DNA from: Clostridium_AD sp964467165
GTDB taxonomy: Bacteria > Bacillota > Clostridia > Clostridiales > Clostridiaceae
DNA: 64,000 nt
Direction: 5' to 3'
Assembly (NCBI GenBank): GCA_964467165.1
Contig: CAYXOL010000004.1
Coordinates: 1-64,000 of the forward strand
Positions 52,073 to 61,411 of the stretch are shown in pieces (the stretch's first letter is position 1; each line of letters starts with the position of its first letter). The notes under the pieces were generated by a model. It was not told where the DNA came from. It made no database searches and was given only the letters and a program-made list of their open reading frames with translations. A program made the translations under genes and the position numbers.

Positions 52073-52885
52073 CTATCCCTTCCTGTAAACTGCTGGCATG
52101 ATATACTTATACTTAGTCTCATCCTTATTTACTGACTCAGAATGACCTATGAAAAGATATCCCCCGGACTCCGTCATATCATAAAATTTATTAATTAGTT
52201 CCATTTTTGTCTTTGGCTCAAAATATATCATCACATTTCTACAGAATATAACATGAAATTTTTTTTTAAAAGGAAATATTTCAGTCATCAAATTAAAATT
52301 TCTATATATTATTTCCTTTCTTATTTCCTCAGATATTTGGTAGTTTTTATCTTCAATTTTATTAAAATATCTTAGTCCCCAATATTTTGGTACAGTATTC
52401 ACGGCTTCGGCGGAATAAACTCCCCTTTCAGCTGCTTCTAATACTTTCTGGGATATATCCGTTGCAAGTATTCTTGTATTCCACATAAACTTGTGCTCTC
52501 CAAAGTAATCTGCAATTATCATGGCTAGGGTATATGGCTCCTCACCGCTAGAACAGCCTGCACTCCAAATTCTTAAATCTTTAGTTTTAGAGCTTACCTC
52601 TAAGTATGGAAGTACTGTATCCCTAAAGTATTCAAAATGGTCTGCCTCTCTCATGAAAAAAGTATGATTAGTAGTAAGCTTATTTATAAGATCACTAATT
52701 TCATTTTCTGAAGTACCTTTAAAAACAAATTCTAGGTAATCAGAAAAATTGCTAAAACCTTTATCCGTAATCATATTACTAAGACGCCCTTCAATAAGCA
52801 ATCTTTTTTCTGTAAGATTTATTCCATAGTTTGCTTTCATATATGATGTAAGTTTCCTAAATTCGCTGTCTTTTAAATTTATCAT
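52073..52885 (-). CDS. cheR: Chemotaxis protein methyltransferase CheR
   Basis: A 270-aa SAM-dependent enzyme that methylates receptor glutamates. A helical N-terminal domain (1-75) is followed by the SAM-binding core: TTNHTFFMREADHFEYF, WSAGCSSGEEPYTLAMI, ILATDIS, CRNVMIYF and GYLFIGHSES. The length is complete, unlike that of the second CheR-like gene in this operon. It lies between the poly-HAMP receptor and cheB. Confidence 0.95.
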   Translation of the reverse strand: MINLKDSEFRKLTSYMKANYGINLTEKRLLIEGRLSNMITDKGFSNFSDYLEFVFKGTSENEISDLINKLTTNHTFFMREADHFEYFRDTVLPYLEVSSKTKDLRIWSAGCSSGEEPYTLAMIIADYFGEHKFMWNTRILATDISQKVLEAAERGVYSAEAVNTVPKYWGLRYFNKIEDKNYQISEEIRKEIIYRNFNLMTEIFPFKKKFHVIFCRNVMIYFEPKTKMELINKFYDMTESGGYLFIGHSESVNKDETKYKYIMPAVYRKG

Positions 52886-52959
52886 ATCTTCACCTTTATT
52901 TTTTTATTAGACCAAGGTACCTAGTTTAACTACGTACCCTGGTCTTAAAAGAAATTTTC

Positions 52960-55734
52960 TTAATATTTGCCGAAATCCGTATTACTTAAGGATATTCTTG
53001 GTTTACTTTTAGTTGCAGCTGCCTCAGCATGAGCTGAAAATTTATGATTAACCTGGTTTGAATTTCTCTCAGCTCCTAGAGATACTTCAGTGTAAGATGA
53101 AGCGCTACCTGCTTTTAACCTAAACTTTCCTACCATATTCTTAAGCATTGATGCTTGACTAGAAAGTTCTTCGCTGGCTGCTGCACTTTGCTCTGCAGTT
53201 GCTGAATTAGTCTGCACAACATCAGAAACTTGCTCTATGCCCTTGTTTATTTGATATATTGCAGTTGCCTGTTCATTTGAAGCCGCTGCTATCTCGCCCA
53301 CTAAGGTGGCAGCTTTCGACACCCCTACAACTATTTGGTCAAGGGACTCTGCAGTATTATTGGCAATTTTTGTTCCAATCTCTACTTTCTTTATGGATCC
53401 TTCAACTAGGTCTGTAGTTTCCTTAGCTGCTTTTGCACTTCTTGCAGCAAGATTTCTTACTTCCTCTGCTACAACTGCAAAGCCTTTACCATGTTGTCCT
53501 GCTCTTGCTGCTTCAACTGCAGCATTTAAAGCCAACATATTAGTTTGGAAAGCTATATCGTCAATAACCTTAATTATTTTTGAAATACTAGAGGAAGACT
53601 CATTTATTTCCTCCATGGACTTAAGCATCTCTTTCATATGAGAATTTCCAAGAGTTGCTCCTTCTTTAGCATTAAGTGCAAGCTCATTTGCTTGGCTTGC
53701 ATTAACTGCATTTTGTTTGGTCTGGGATGCAACTTCTGTAATCGATGCTGTTAATTGTTCTATAGAGCTTGCTTGCTCTGTAGTTCCTTGAGACAGTGCC
53801 TGGCTTCCATCAGAAACCTGATTGGATCCTGCTGAAACTTGATCTGCCGCATTATTTATTTCTGTAAATACTTCGTTATAAGATTGAATTATAAGGTTTA
53901 ATGCATCCTTAATCTGAGCAAAGTCACCTTTATATTCATTGTTAATGGATAGCTGAAGATTAGAGCTTGACATTTCTCCTAAAACCTCAGAAATTTCAGT
54001 TACATAGGAAGATAACGAATCTATAGTGTCATTTAATGCATTTTTAATATCTGCATGATCTCCTTTATAATCTCCCTTAACCTTTAGCTTCAAGTTTCCA
54101 TTAGCCATTTCCGTAAGTACTGCAGATGCTTCTTTAACGGGTTCAATAACAGCATCTAAAGTATCATTTACCCCCTGCACTATTTTTTTGTAATCTCCAC
54201 TATGCTTTGAAGCATCTGCTCTAGTGGATAGCTTTCCTGCAACTGCTGCTTCAACTAAATTACCAGCATCAGATACAAGCAAGTTAATGCTATCAATACA
54301 TAAATTTAAATTATTCTTAATCTCATTGAAATCTCCATTATAGTTATCCGTTATCCTTGGCGGCATATCCCCCTTACCAATTCTATCCACATATTCTGCT
54401 GTTACATTTATTGGTCCTACAAATGCATCTATCATTTCATTAATACCAACTACAAGTTCACCCCAACCTCCATTAAATTGAGTTGCATTACCCCTTGTAT
54501 CCAATTTACCTTCTTGTGTTGCTTTTATTAGTTTGTTTGTTTCTAATAAAAGTCCACTCATTACATCTATACAGCTATTTAAATTATTTTTAATCTCATT
54601 GAAATCTCCATTATAGGTATCTGTTATTCTTGGTGGTATATCTCCCTTACTAATTCTATCCACATATTCTGCTGTTACATTTATTGGTCCTACAAATGCA
54701 TCTATAAGTTTGTTTACCCCACCCACAATTTCTTTGTATCCGCCTTTAAACGCATCTCCATTTCCTCTAGTATCGAGTTTTCCTTCAACTGTAGCTTTTG
54801 TTAGCCTGCTTGTTTCTACCCCAAGATTTTGAAGCGTTTCTACTACAAGTTTCAGACTGTTTGACAATACATCTTTATCAGACTTCGGTATAATCTCAAT
54901 ACTTAATTCTCCGGCTGCAATCCTCTGGGCCACTTCTGATTGTCCCTTAATATTGTCTATCATTTTTGCAAAAGATCCCGTCAATTTACCAATTTCATCC
55001 TTTGTTTTTGATTCTATATTCACATCAACATCACCTAACGCTAGCTTATCTGCTGCTTGTGCTAGGATTTTCATAGGTATACTAATAATTTTACTAAGGA
55101 AAAGGCCTAAAGCCATTGCAATAATTACTCCAACAATAATAACAATAAGCATGATATTTACGGCTCTATTTGCAGCAGTTGTATTGCTATCAGATTTAGC
55201 TTTAGCATCTGCAATTTTCATAGTAATTAATTGATCTATGGATTCCTGCAATGCCATAGATGCTTTTCCAGAATCTCCTGTAGCACTTATCAACGCAACT
55301 GCTTCAGCGTTCTTATTAGCTTTTGCCAAGACTAATACATTACCCAGTTGCACCTCAAAGTTATTATTCTTACTATTAAAGTCTTTAAATGCAGTTTTCA
55401 TTTCACTTGAAATTGAAGCCTTCTCAGCTTCTGCTGCAACTTTTTTCATATCAGCCATTCTTTCATTTATAGACTCTTCTAGCACTTTAATTTTTTCAGC
55501 GTTTTGCTCAATAATTATATCTCTTGCACTTACACGCACCATTTGAAAGTCTTTGTTAATATCAGCAACTTGGGATATAGGCACTGTCATATTTTTATAA
55601 AGCTCGGTATCTGAGTTATCTGCTGTTTTTAAACTTACAATACCTACCGCCCCTACAACTGCCGCAATAATAGCAACAACTATAAATGAAGATAAAAGCT
55701 TAGCTGCAATTTTCATATTCATAAACCATTTCAT
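52960..55734 (-). CDS. Methyl-accepting chemotaxis protein with tandem HAMP array
   Basis: A 924-aa receptor. It has membrane helix 1 (about 10-30), a four-helix-bundle ligand domain (to about 190), helix 2 (about 192-215), a HAMP domain, then a long series of HAMP-like units to about residue 620, and the signalling domain with tip DIAFQTNMLALNAAVEAARA. Two of the units, of 91 residues each (TAEYVDRI-KGD-PPRIT- and following), are nearly identical. The DNA behind them repeats 54 bp exactly at 54379-54432 and 54652-54705. Poly-HAMP linkers pass or gate signals. It is part of the che operon, so it is probably the dedicated receptor. Confidence 0.93.
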   Translation of the reverse strand: MKWFMNMKIAAKLLSSFIVVAIIAAVVGAVGIVSLKTADNSDTELYKNMTVPISQVADINKDFQMVRVSARDIIIEQNAEKIKVLEESINERMADMKKVAAEAEKASISSEMKTAFKDFNSKNNNFEVQLGNVLVLAKANKNAEAVALISATGDSGKASMALQESIDQLITMKIADAKAKSDSNTTAANRAVNIMLIVIIVGVIIAMALGLFLSKIISIPMKILAQAADKLALGDVDVNIESKTKDEIGKLTGSFAKMIDNIKGQSEVAQRIAAGELSIEIIPKSDKDVLSNSLKLVVETLQNLGVETSRLTKATVEGKLDTRGNGDAFKGGYKEIVGGVNKLIDAFVGPINVTAEYVDRISKGDIPPRITDTYNGDFNEIKNNLNSCIDVMSGLLLETNKLIKATQEGKLDTRGNATQFNGGWGELVVGINEMIDAFVGPINVTAEYVDRIGKGDMPPRITDNYNGDFNEIKNNLNLCIDSINLLVSDAGNLVEAAVAGKLSTRADASKHSGDYKKIVQGVNDTLDAVIEPVKEASAVLTEMANGNLKLKVKGDYKGDHADIKNALNDTIDSLSSYVTEISEVLGEMSSSNLQLSINNEYKGDFAQIKDALNLIIQSYNEVFTEINNAADQVSAGSNQVSDGSQALSQGTTEQASSIEQLTASITEVASQTKQNAVNASQANELALNAKEGATLGNSHMKEMLKSMEEINESSSSISKIIKVIDDIAFQTNMLALNAAVEAARAGQHGKGFAVVAEEVRNLAARSAKAAKETTDLVEGSIKKVEIGTKIANNTAESLDQIVVGVSKAATLVGEIAAASNEQATAIYQINKGIEQVSDVVQTNSATAEQSAAASEELSSQASMLKNMVGKFRLKAGSASSYTEVSLGAERNSNQVNHKFSAHAEAAATKSKPRISLSNTDFGKY

Positions 55735-55881
55735 AAGTATAGCCTCCTAATACTAATTTTTTGTTGTTGTTTTATAATGTTTAATATTTTCTAATACTCT
55801 GATAAATGATTGTTTATAATTACTATCCCTTGTCATATATCATTAACCTGGTAAAGATTATTTATCTTCATAATTCTCCCT

Positions 55882-56490
55882 TCACTTGATTACCTTCCTA
55901 TACAGTTGTGCATTAGATACTACCGGTTCAAAATAATTCTCAAGTTCCTTTGGAAGTTTTTGTGTCTGCTCCATTGCCAAAAATCCACCTTCTGATAATG
56001 CCTCATAGAACATTTTAATGACGTTTATTCTTTGCTCCTGAGTAAAATGAAGAAGTACATTTTTACATACTATTAATCCCATACCTTTCCCCACAGGTAC
56101 TAATGTTAATAAATCATGCTTTATAAAATTTATAGAATTTCTAATTTCAGGCAAAATAGTATAACTGGTATTGTCCCTATTTGGGACAAAATATGTACTT
56201 AGTATTCCCGCGGGTATTCTTTCAACATCACCTCTAGGATAAGTACCCTCCACTATTATTTTTTCAAACAAATTACTGCCATCAATATCACTTGCAATTA
56301 TTTTTACATTCCTAAAATACATATTGCCCATGTTTTCTCGTAAAATTATTGCTAATGAATATGGTTCTGGCCCCATGGCACATCCCGCATCCCATATTTT
56401 AATATGTTGACGAGATTTTAAGTAAGGCAGCGCATATTCCTTAATAGTATCTAGCGTTTGCATATCCCTAAAAAAGTACGTAAAAGCCAT
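55882..56490 (-). CDS. Short CheR-like methyltransferase (no N-terminal domain)
   Basis: A 202-aa protein equivalent to the SAM-binding part of CheR only. TYFFRDMQTLDTIKEYALPYL, WDAGCAMGPEPYSLAII, IIASDID and CKNVLLHFTQEQR follow the CheR pattern, but the helical receptor-contact domain is absent. AAGGAGG directly before ATG 56490 shows that it is a designed start rather than a truncation by frameshift. CxxG in the SAM loop is conserved (AGCAMGPEP), so activity is possible. A different substrate or a regulatory role is likely. Confidence 0.85.
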   Translation of the reverse strand: MAFTYFFRDMQTLDTIKEYALPYLKSRQHIKIWDAGCAMGPEPYSLAIILRENMGNMYFRNVKIIASDIDGSNLFEKIIVEGTYPRGDVERIPAGILSTYFVPNRDNTSYTILPEIRNSINFIKHDLLTLVPVGKGMGLIVCKNVLLHFTQEQRINVIKMFYEALSEGGFLAMEQTQKLPKELENYFEPVVSNAQLYRKVIK

Positions 56491-56507
56491 TTCATCCTCC
56501 TTTAAAT

Positions 56508-57002
56508 CTATATTATTGTAGTTAAGCTTTCAAATTCGTCATCATTCAGCAATTTATCACAATCCAGTAGTAGCTTAACCTGATTTCCTACTTTTCCTAT
56601 TCCTCTAACATAACGATTATGAAATCCTGTTTTTATATCCGGTGGTGAAACAATATTACTATCGTCTATACTAATTACTTCAGCCACATTATCTACAATA
56701 AGTCCCACAGAAACTTCCTTTATGTCAATTACCACAATGCATGTCCTATCATTGTATTCCTTTGGATCTTTCTTAAACCTAAGTCTTACATCAATAACCG
56801 GAATAATTTTTCCACGAAGATTTATTATTCCTTTTACATAAGATGGTAGTTCAGGCACTTCAGTTATCTCCTGTATACCAATTATCTCTGTGACAAATTT
56901 AATTTCAATTCCATAAGCCTCCCTGCCAACAGAAAATGTGAGAAATTTACCCTTTTGAGTATCTTCCGAAGTTTCCACAACTTCATCTAAAACCTCTGCC
57001 AT
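56508..57002 (-). CDS. cheW: Chemotaxis coupling protein CheW
   Basis: A 164-aa adaptor that links chemoreceptors to the CheA kinase. It consists of one CheW domain: FLTFSVGREAYGIEIKFVTEI, YVKGIINLRGKIIPVIDVRLRF and GLIVDNVAEVISI. GTG 57014 could extend it by four codons, but AAGGTGG fits ATG 57002. It lies 12 bp from cheA and 18 bp before the short CheR-like gene. Confidence 0.95.
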   Translation of the reverse strand: MAEVLDEVVETSEDTQKGKFLTFSVGREAYGIEIKFVTEIIGIQEITEVPELPSYVKGIINLRGKIIPVIDVRLRFKKDPKEYNDRTCIVVIDIKEVSVGLIVDNVAEVISIDDSNIVSPPDIKTGFHNRYVRGIGKVGNQVKLLLDCDKLLNDDEFESLTTII

Positions 57003-57026
57003 TTTTTTTACCACCTTTCCCTAGTT

Positions 57027-59072
57027 TTATCTGTCTAAAACACTATTTACATCTATTATAAGACTAATATTTCCATCCCCGAGTATTGTGCATCCAGCAA
57101 TACCTTTTGCTTTCTTAATATAGGCAGGTAATGCCTTGACCACCACCTGTTGTTCTCCAATTAAGGAATCTACAAACAAACATGCAGCTTTTGTATTATC
57201 TTCTACCATCACCATTATTCCTTCAGTTGAATCGGTTACCTTAGTATTTATATTAAATATTCGATGAAGTCTGTATATTGGATAAGCTTCACCTCGGATC
57301 ATTATCATTTCATTCCCCTCTGAATCCTCAATTACCTCATTCTCTTTTGGTTTAAAAGACTCACGAATAGCTGTGATTGGTATTGTATATTTAGTTTTTC
57401 CAACCGCTACTTCTAACCCATCAATTATTGCTAAAGTTAAGGGAATCTTAATTGATATGGTACTTCCTTTTCCCTTTATACTTTCAATAGAAATGGCTCC
57501 CCCGATGCTATCAATATTTCTCTTCACTACATCCATTCCAACGCCTCGACCAGAGTACTCTGTAACACTTTCATTTGTAGAGAAGCCGGGCAATAATATA
57601 TTTGAAAATATTTCTTTGTCTGTTAATTCCTCCTCAGGTTTAGTAAGTAATCCTTGAAGTTTAGCCTTTTCATATATCATTTTTCTGTCTAGGCCACGTC
57701 CGTCATCTCTAACTATTATAAATACATCACCACCAGCATTTTTTGCCTCTAAGGTTATTTTTCCCATCTTAGTTTTACCAAAAGCCATTCTTTCCTCTTT
57801 TTCTTCCAGTCCATGATCTAGTGAATTTCTCACGAGATGCATCAATGGGTCAGAAATATGATCAATAATGTTTTTATCTACCTCAGTATCCTCACCGATA
57901 ATCTCAAGTTCAACATCTTTATTTAGATTTTTGCTCATATCTCTCACAATTCTATTCATCTTGTGAAATGTCATAGATACTGGTATCATGCGTATGGACA
58001 TTACAATATCTTGTAATTCATTAGTAAGTTTCCGCAATTGCCTTGCCGATTTATTAAAATTATCTAATTGTAAGTCCTGTAAATCAGGATTTTTTGTAAC
58101 CATGGCTTCTGTTATTACAATCTCTCCTACTAAGTCCAAAAGCATGTCCAGTTTTGAAATATTTACACTTATAATACTTTGTCCTTTTCCACTTATAGCT
58201 ATAGGTGGAATATCTTCTTTGTTTGTGTCTATTGCCTCTATTTGTTCTTCAAGAATAATTTCTTTTTTCACCATTAACGCTTTAATCTCTGGTGGATATT
58301 CATCCACTTGTACGAGTTCTAGTTGTCTTAAAAAAATAATTTCATTTAGTTGTTCTTCAATTTTTTCCTTTTGAAGGTCTGTAGAAAAACCTATTAAAAA
58401 TCCATTTTTTCTAATACACTCAACGCTATCATTACTTTCTATAATATCTTTAGGCAGGTGATACAGCTCACTAACTATATCTTTAAGATTGTGAACTACA
58501 GTGTATGCACGTACATTTTCCATTTCACAACCATCTTCATAAAAAATTCTTGCAATATACTTTTGTTTAAGCTCTTTATCACCACTTTTATAAGAACTAA
58601 TATAATATTTGATAACTTCTTCTTTATCAGAAGAATCACTTTTAAGAATTTCCCCATTAACTTGCTTCATATTTTGCAGAAGGCTTGAACTTTTCAATAC
58701 CAAATTTTCACTAGATCCATCTGCATTGCAATCATTTTGGATTTTGGCTACTTCACCTTTTATAAAGTCTATTCCCAAAAGTACCAGATCAAATAAGTTT
58801 TCAAAGTCAATAGTTACATCTTTATTTTCTCTAATATAGAAAAACAAATCTTCCAGTGAATGTGCTAAAATAGATATCTCGTTAAACATCATCATAGCTG
58901 ATGAGCTTTTTATAGTATGCATTATTCTAAAGATTTCATTTATTGCTTCAGCATCAATTTTTTTATTTTTTTCACATCCTATACTGATCCCTTCTAATTG
59001 CTCCATTAATTGCGTGGCTTCAAAAATATATACTTCTAGCATTGGTTCTTTACTTATTCCACCCTCTGACAT
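57027..59072 (-). CDS. cheA: Chemotaxis histidine kinase CheA
   Basis: A 681-aa kinase with all five modules: HPt P1 (1-115, phospho-accepting His52 in RIMHTIKSSS), a P2-like CheY-binding domain (about 175-270), P3 dimerisation (SKLDMLLDLVGEIVITEAMV), P4 ATP binding (HLVRNSLDHGLE, DDGRGLD, GRGVGMDVV) and P5, the CheW-like regulatory domain. AAGGGG precedes the ATG. It phosphorylates CheY and CheB of this operon. Confidence 0.96.
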   Translation of the reverse strand: MSEGGISKEPMLEVYIFEATQLMEQLEGISIGCEKNKKIDAEAINEIFRIMHTIKSSSAMMMFNEISILAHSLEDLFFYIRENKDVTIDFENLFDLVLLGIDFIKGEVAKIQNDCNADGSSENLVLKSSSLLQNMKQVNGEILKSDSSDKEEVIKYYISSYKSGDKELKQKYIARIFYEDGCEMENVRAYTVVHNLKDIVSELYHLPKDIIESNDSVECIRKNGFLIGFSTDLQKEKIEEQLNEIIFLRQLELVQVDEYPPEIKALMVKKEIILEEQIEAIDTNKEDIPPIAISGKGQSIISVNISKLDMLLDLVGEIVITEAMVTKNPDLQDLQLDNFNKSARQLRKLTNELQDIVMSIRMIPVSMTFHKMNRIVRDMSKNLNKDVELEIIGEDTEVDKNIIDHISDPLMHLVRNSLDHGLEEKEERMAFGKTKMGKITLEAKNAGGDVFIIVRDDGRGLDRKMIYEKAKLQGLLTKPEEELTDKEIFSNILLPGFSTNESVTEYSGRGVGMDVVKRNIDSIGGAISIESIKGKGSTISIKIPLTLAIIDGLEVAVGKTKYTIPITAIRESFKPKENEVIEDSEGNEMIMIRGEAYPIYRLHRIFNINTKVTDSTEGIMVMVEDNTKAACLFVDSLIGEQQVVVKALPAYIKKAKGIAGCTILGDGNISLIIDVNSVLDR

Positions 59073-59098
59073 GATCGTCCCCCTTTCATTCTAAAAAA

Positions 59099-59455
59099 CT
59101 ATTTCAATTTACTAAAAGCTTTTACTATCGTTTCTTCATTGAACGGTTTTATTACAAAACCAATAGCACCTGCCATCACCGCATCCCTTACAATTTTCTC
59201 TTGTCCCATTGCAGAAATCATAATAATTTTTGCATTTTTATCAAAAGCCTTTATATGTTTTAATGTTTCCACACCATCCATTATTGGCATGGTAATATCA
59301 AGGGTTACAATATCCGGTTTAAGAAGCTTATACTTTTCAATAGCTACCTCACCATTTTCAGCCTCTCCAACCACTTCAAATCCATTCTTTTCTAGGATAC
59401 TTTTTAGTGATAATCTCATAAACATTGCATCATCTGTAATCAAAACCCTTTTCAT
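59099..59455 (-). CDS. cheY: Chemotaxis response regulator CheY
   Basis: A 118-aa receiver: MKRVLITDDAMFMR with the acidic pocket, phospho-acceptor Asp in IVTLDITMPIMDG, Ser in MISAMG and Lys in VIKPFNE. The frame opens at 59464, where the GAGGGG site abuts, so ATG 59455 is preferred. It binds the flagellar motor or another output when phosphorylated. It lies between tetR and cheA. Confidence 0.93.
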   Translation of the reverse strand: MKRVLITDDAMFMRLSLKSILEKNGFEVVGEAENGEVAIEKYKLLKPDIVTLDITMPIMDGVETLKHIKAFDKNAKIIMISAMGQEKIVRDAVMAGAIGFVIKPFNEETIVKAFSKLK

Positions 59456-59469
59456 TATTCTCATCCCCT

Positions 59470-60048
59470 CTAAAAATTTATTATATTATCCACCGCTAAA
59501 AGAATTCGCTCTTTAACATCAAAACTACAATTTTCCATTCTCCATAAAAAAGTAGTAGTCCATAAAATACTAAAAATTGAATCAGTAAGCACTTGTATAC
59601 TTTTATTTATTGAAGCCTCTTTTTTATCAATAGCTTTTGATATAAGCGCAAATAGTAAATTATATCTATTTTTAATAATATTTTTCATTTCCTCATTAGC
59701 CTCTTCATCATACTTAAAGATATCCAATGAAAACATTATAGTTGTAATTTGCGGATAATTCTGATAATATTCTGCATACGCAGTGCAAAAGTACATAATC
59801 GCCTCTTTACCTGTCATATCGTTATCAAGTATTGTATTTTTTATTACTCCGTCATAGATAGAATATCTTCTTAAAATTTCTTTTATAATCTCTTTTTTTC
59901 CATCAAAATGCCTATAAATAGCCGGCTCTGATATATTCTGTCTTTTAGCTATTTCCTTTATTGTCATTCCATTAATTCCAACTTCATATAACACCTCAAT
60001 GGCAGTTATAATTATACTTTCTTTCCTCTTTAATATATCTATTTTCAC
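59470..60048 (-). CDS. TetR family regulator, first gene of the che operon
   Basis: A 192-aa TetR protein with helix-turn-helix MTIKEIAKRQNISEPAIYRHFDGKKEII and a helical ligand domain. It starts at GTG 60048 with GGAGG at 8 nt. Its stop is 14 bp before cheY, so it is transcribed with the chemotaxis genes. A palindrome between its promoter and start is a likely autoregulatory operator. TetR control of a chemotaxis operon is unusual. It may tie expression to a small ligand. Confidence 0.9.
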   Translation of the reverse strand: MKIDILKRKESIIITAIEVLYEVGINGMTIKEIAKRQNISEPAIYRHFDGKKEIIKEILRRYSIYDGVIKNTILDNDMTGKEAIMYFCTAYAEYYQNYPQITTIMFSLDIFKYDEEANEEMKNIIKNRYNLLFALISKAIDKKEASINKSIQVLTDSIFSILWTTTFLWRMENCSFDVKERILLAVDNIINF

Positions 60049-60062
60049 CTTTTATACCTCCA

Positions 60063-60080
60063 AGTTAGTTATGACTAACT
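60063..60080. promoter_or_regulatory. Candidate operator of the che operon TetR
   Basis: AGTTAGT-TATG-ACTAACT is a 7+4+7 inverted repeat just after the transcription start and 15 bp before the start codon, a place typical for TetR self-repression. Confidence 0.65.
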
Positions 60081-60091
60081 AACTTTAAATT

Positions 60092-60120
60092 ATTATACTG
60101 CATACTTTTTCATATTACAA
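60092..60120 (-). promoter_or_regulatory. Promoter of the tetR-che operon
   Basis: On the minus strand TTGTAA (60120-60115), a 17-bp spacer and TATAAT (60097-60092). The operator palindrome lies directly downstream. No flagellar-type (sigma-D) promoter is visible to me. Confidence 0.7.
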
Positions 60121-60286
60121 CATATAATGTTAAAATTTTTGGAATATTTATAATTTTGTCAAAATATAAAATAATTAGTTTGATTTTTAAACTATTCAAT
60201 ATTATAATATTATAATATATGTAATAATAAGTATTTTTCATAGAAAAATTTGCCTATTTTCGAAATTTAAATAAGGGAGAATTAGA

Positions 60287-61408
60287 ATGAAATTTAAAAA
60301 TAGCACTCTTATTATTTTTTATATTATTAATATAATATACATATCAGGCTGTAGCAAGAACCCTGCCCCCATAAAAATCGGGGTATTAGGTACCATGTCA
60401 GGGATTAATTCCGATTTGTCTGTATCAGGACGAAGAGGTGTAGAGCTTGCTATTTATGAGTTTAATGAAGTTGGTGGACTTGGAGGTAGAAAAATCGAAT
60501 TGGTGGTTAAGGATGACAAAAATGATCCAGCAGTGGCTCTTAATGTTCAAAAGGAATTTATTGCTGAAAATATACCAGTAGTTATTGGCCCTTATACCAG
60601 TGGAATGATTGTAAATTCCATGAATTATCTAAAAGATAAAAACATATTGTTTTTGGGACCAACATTAAGTTCGGATTCCTTATCTGGTGTAGATGATAAT
60701 CTCATTAGATTTATCTCAACTACAAATGAACAAGCCTCCATTTTAGCTAATACGGCAAATAAAAACCATGATAAAAAATTCGCAGTATTATACGATTTAG
60801 ACAACAAAGGTTTTAATGATTCTCTTTATAATAATTTTAAAAAGCTTTTGGAGTTAAATAAGGGAGAAATTATCTTGACAAAAAGCTTTAGCTCCAGTTT
60901 AAATATAAACTATTCAAGTTTATCTAAAGATGTTTTAAACTCAGGAGCTACTGCTCTTTTCATTATTGGAAATTCTAAAGATAATGCTGAAATAACTCAA
61001 CATATAAGAAAACTAAATTCCAAGGTTCATATTTACTCACCTTTATGGTCAAATACATCTGATTTAATTAGAACAGGGGGAACTGCTGTTGAAGGCATGT
61101 TTATTGTAGGTGGCATTGATGTTAATGATAAATCTTCAGAATTTGTTAAATTTAAAAATGCTTATCTAGATAGGTATGGTAAAATCCCAACATTTTCCTC
61201 TATGTATTCTTATGAGGCTGCTTACGCGTTATTCCATGCAATGAAAATGGGGGCTAATTTAATGCCTTCTACCCTAAAAAATAATATAATAAAAATCGGT
61301 GGTTTTCAAGGCTTACAAAATAAATATTCCATTGATAAATTTGGAGATACTACTCGAAAGTATATGATTTTTAAAATAGAAGGTGGGCAATTGAAGAAAG
61401 GAGATTAA
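60287..61408 (+). CDS. Periplasmic-binding-type lipoprotein (LivJ-like)
   Basis: A 373-aa lipoprotein with a signal peptide and lipobox YISGC (Cys22). The mature part is a type 1 substrate-binding protein of the Leu/Ile/Val group: IKIGVLGTMSGINSDLSVSGRRGVELAIYEFNE, VVIGPYTSGM and SMYSYEAAYAL. No ABC permease or ATPase is nearby. Instead the next gene, 3 bp downstream, is a hybrid sensor kinase. It probably delivers a ligand signal to that kinase rather than to a transporter. GGGAGAA precedes the ATG. Confidence 0.88.
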   Translation: MKFKNSTLIIFYIINIIYISGCSKNPAPIKIGVLGTMSGINSDLSVSGRRGVELAIYEFNEVGGLGGRKIELVVKDDKNDPAVALNVQKEFIAENIPVVIGPYTSGMIVNSMNYLKDKNILFLGPTLSSDSLSGVDDNLIRFISTTNEQASILANTANKNHDKKFAVLYDLDNKGFNDSLYNNFKKLLELNKGEIILTKSFSSSLNINYSSLSKDVLNSGATALFIIGNSKDNAEITQHIRKLNSKVHIYSPLWSNTSDLIRTGGTAVEGMFIVGGIDVNDKSSEFVKFKNAYLDRYGKIPTFSSMYSYEAAYALFHAMKMGANLMPSTLKNNIIKIGGFQGLQNKYSIDKFGDTTRKYMIFKIEGGQLKKGD

Positions 61409-61411
61409 TAT

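Noticed and set aside
54320..54710. Possible assembly duplication in the receptor gene
   Set aside because: The two units differ outside the 54-bp identical stretch and keep the frame at 91 codons, so a real repeat is more likely.
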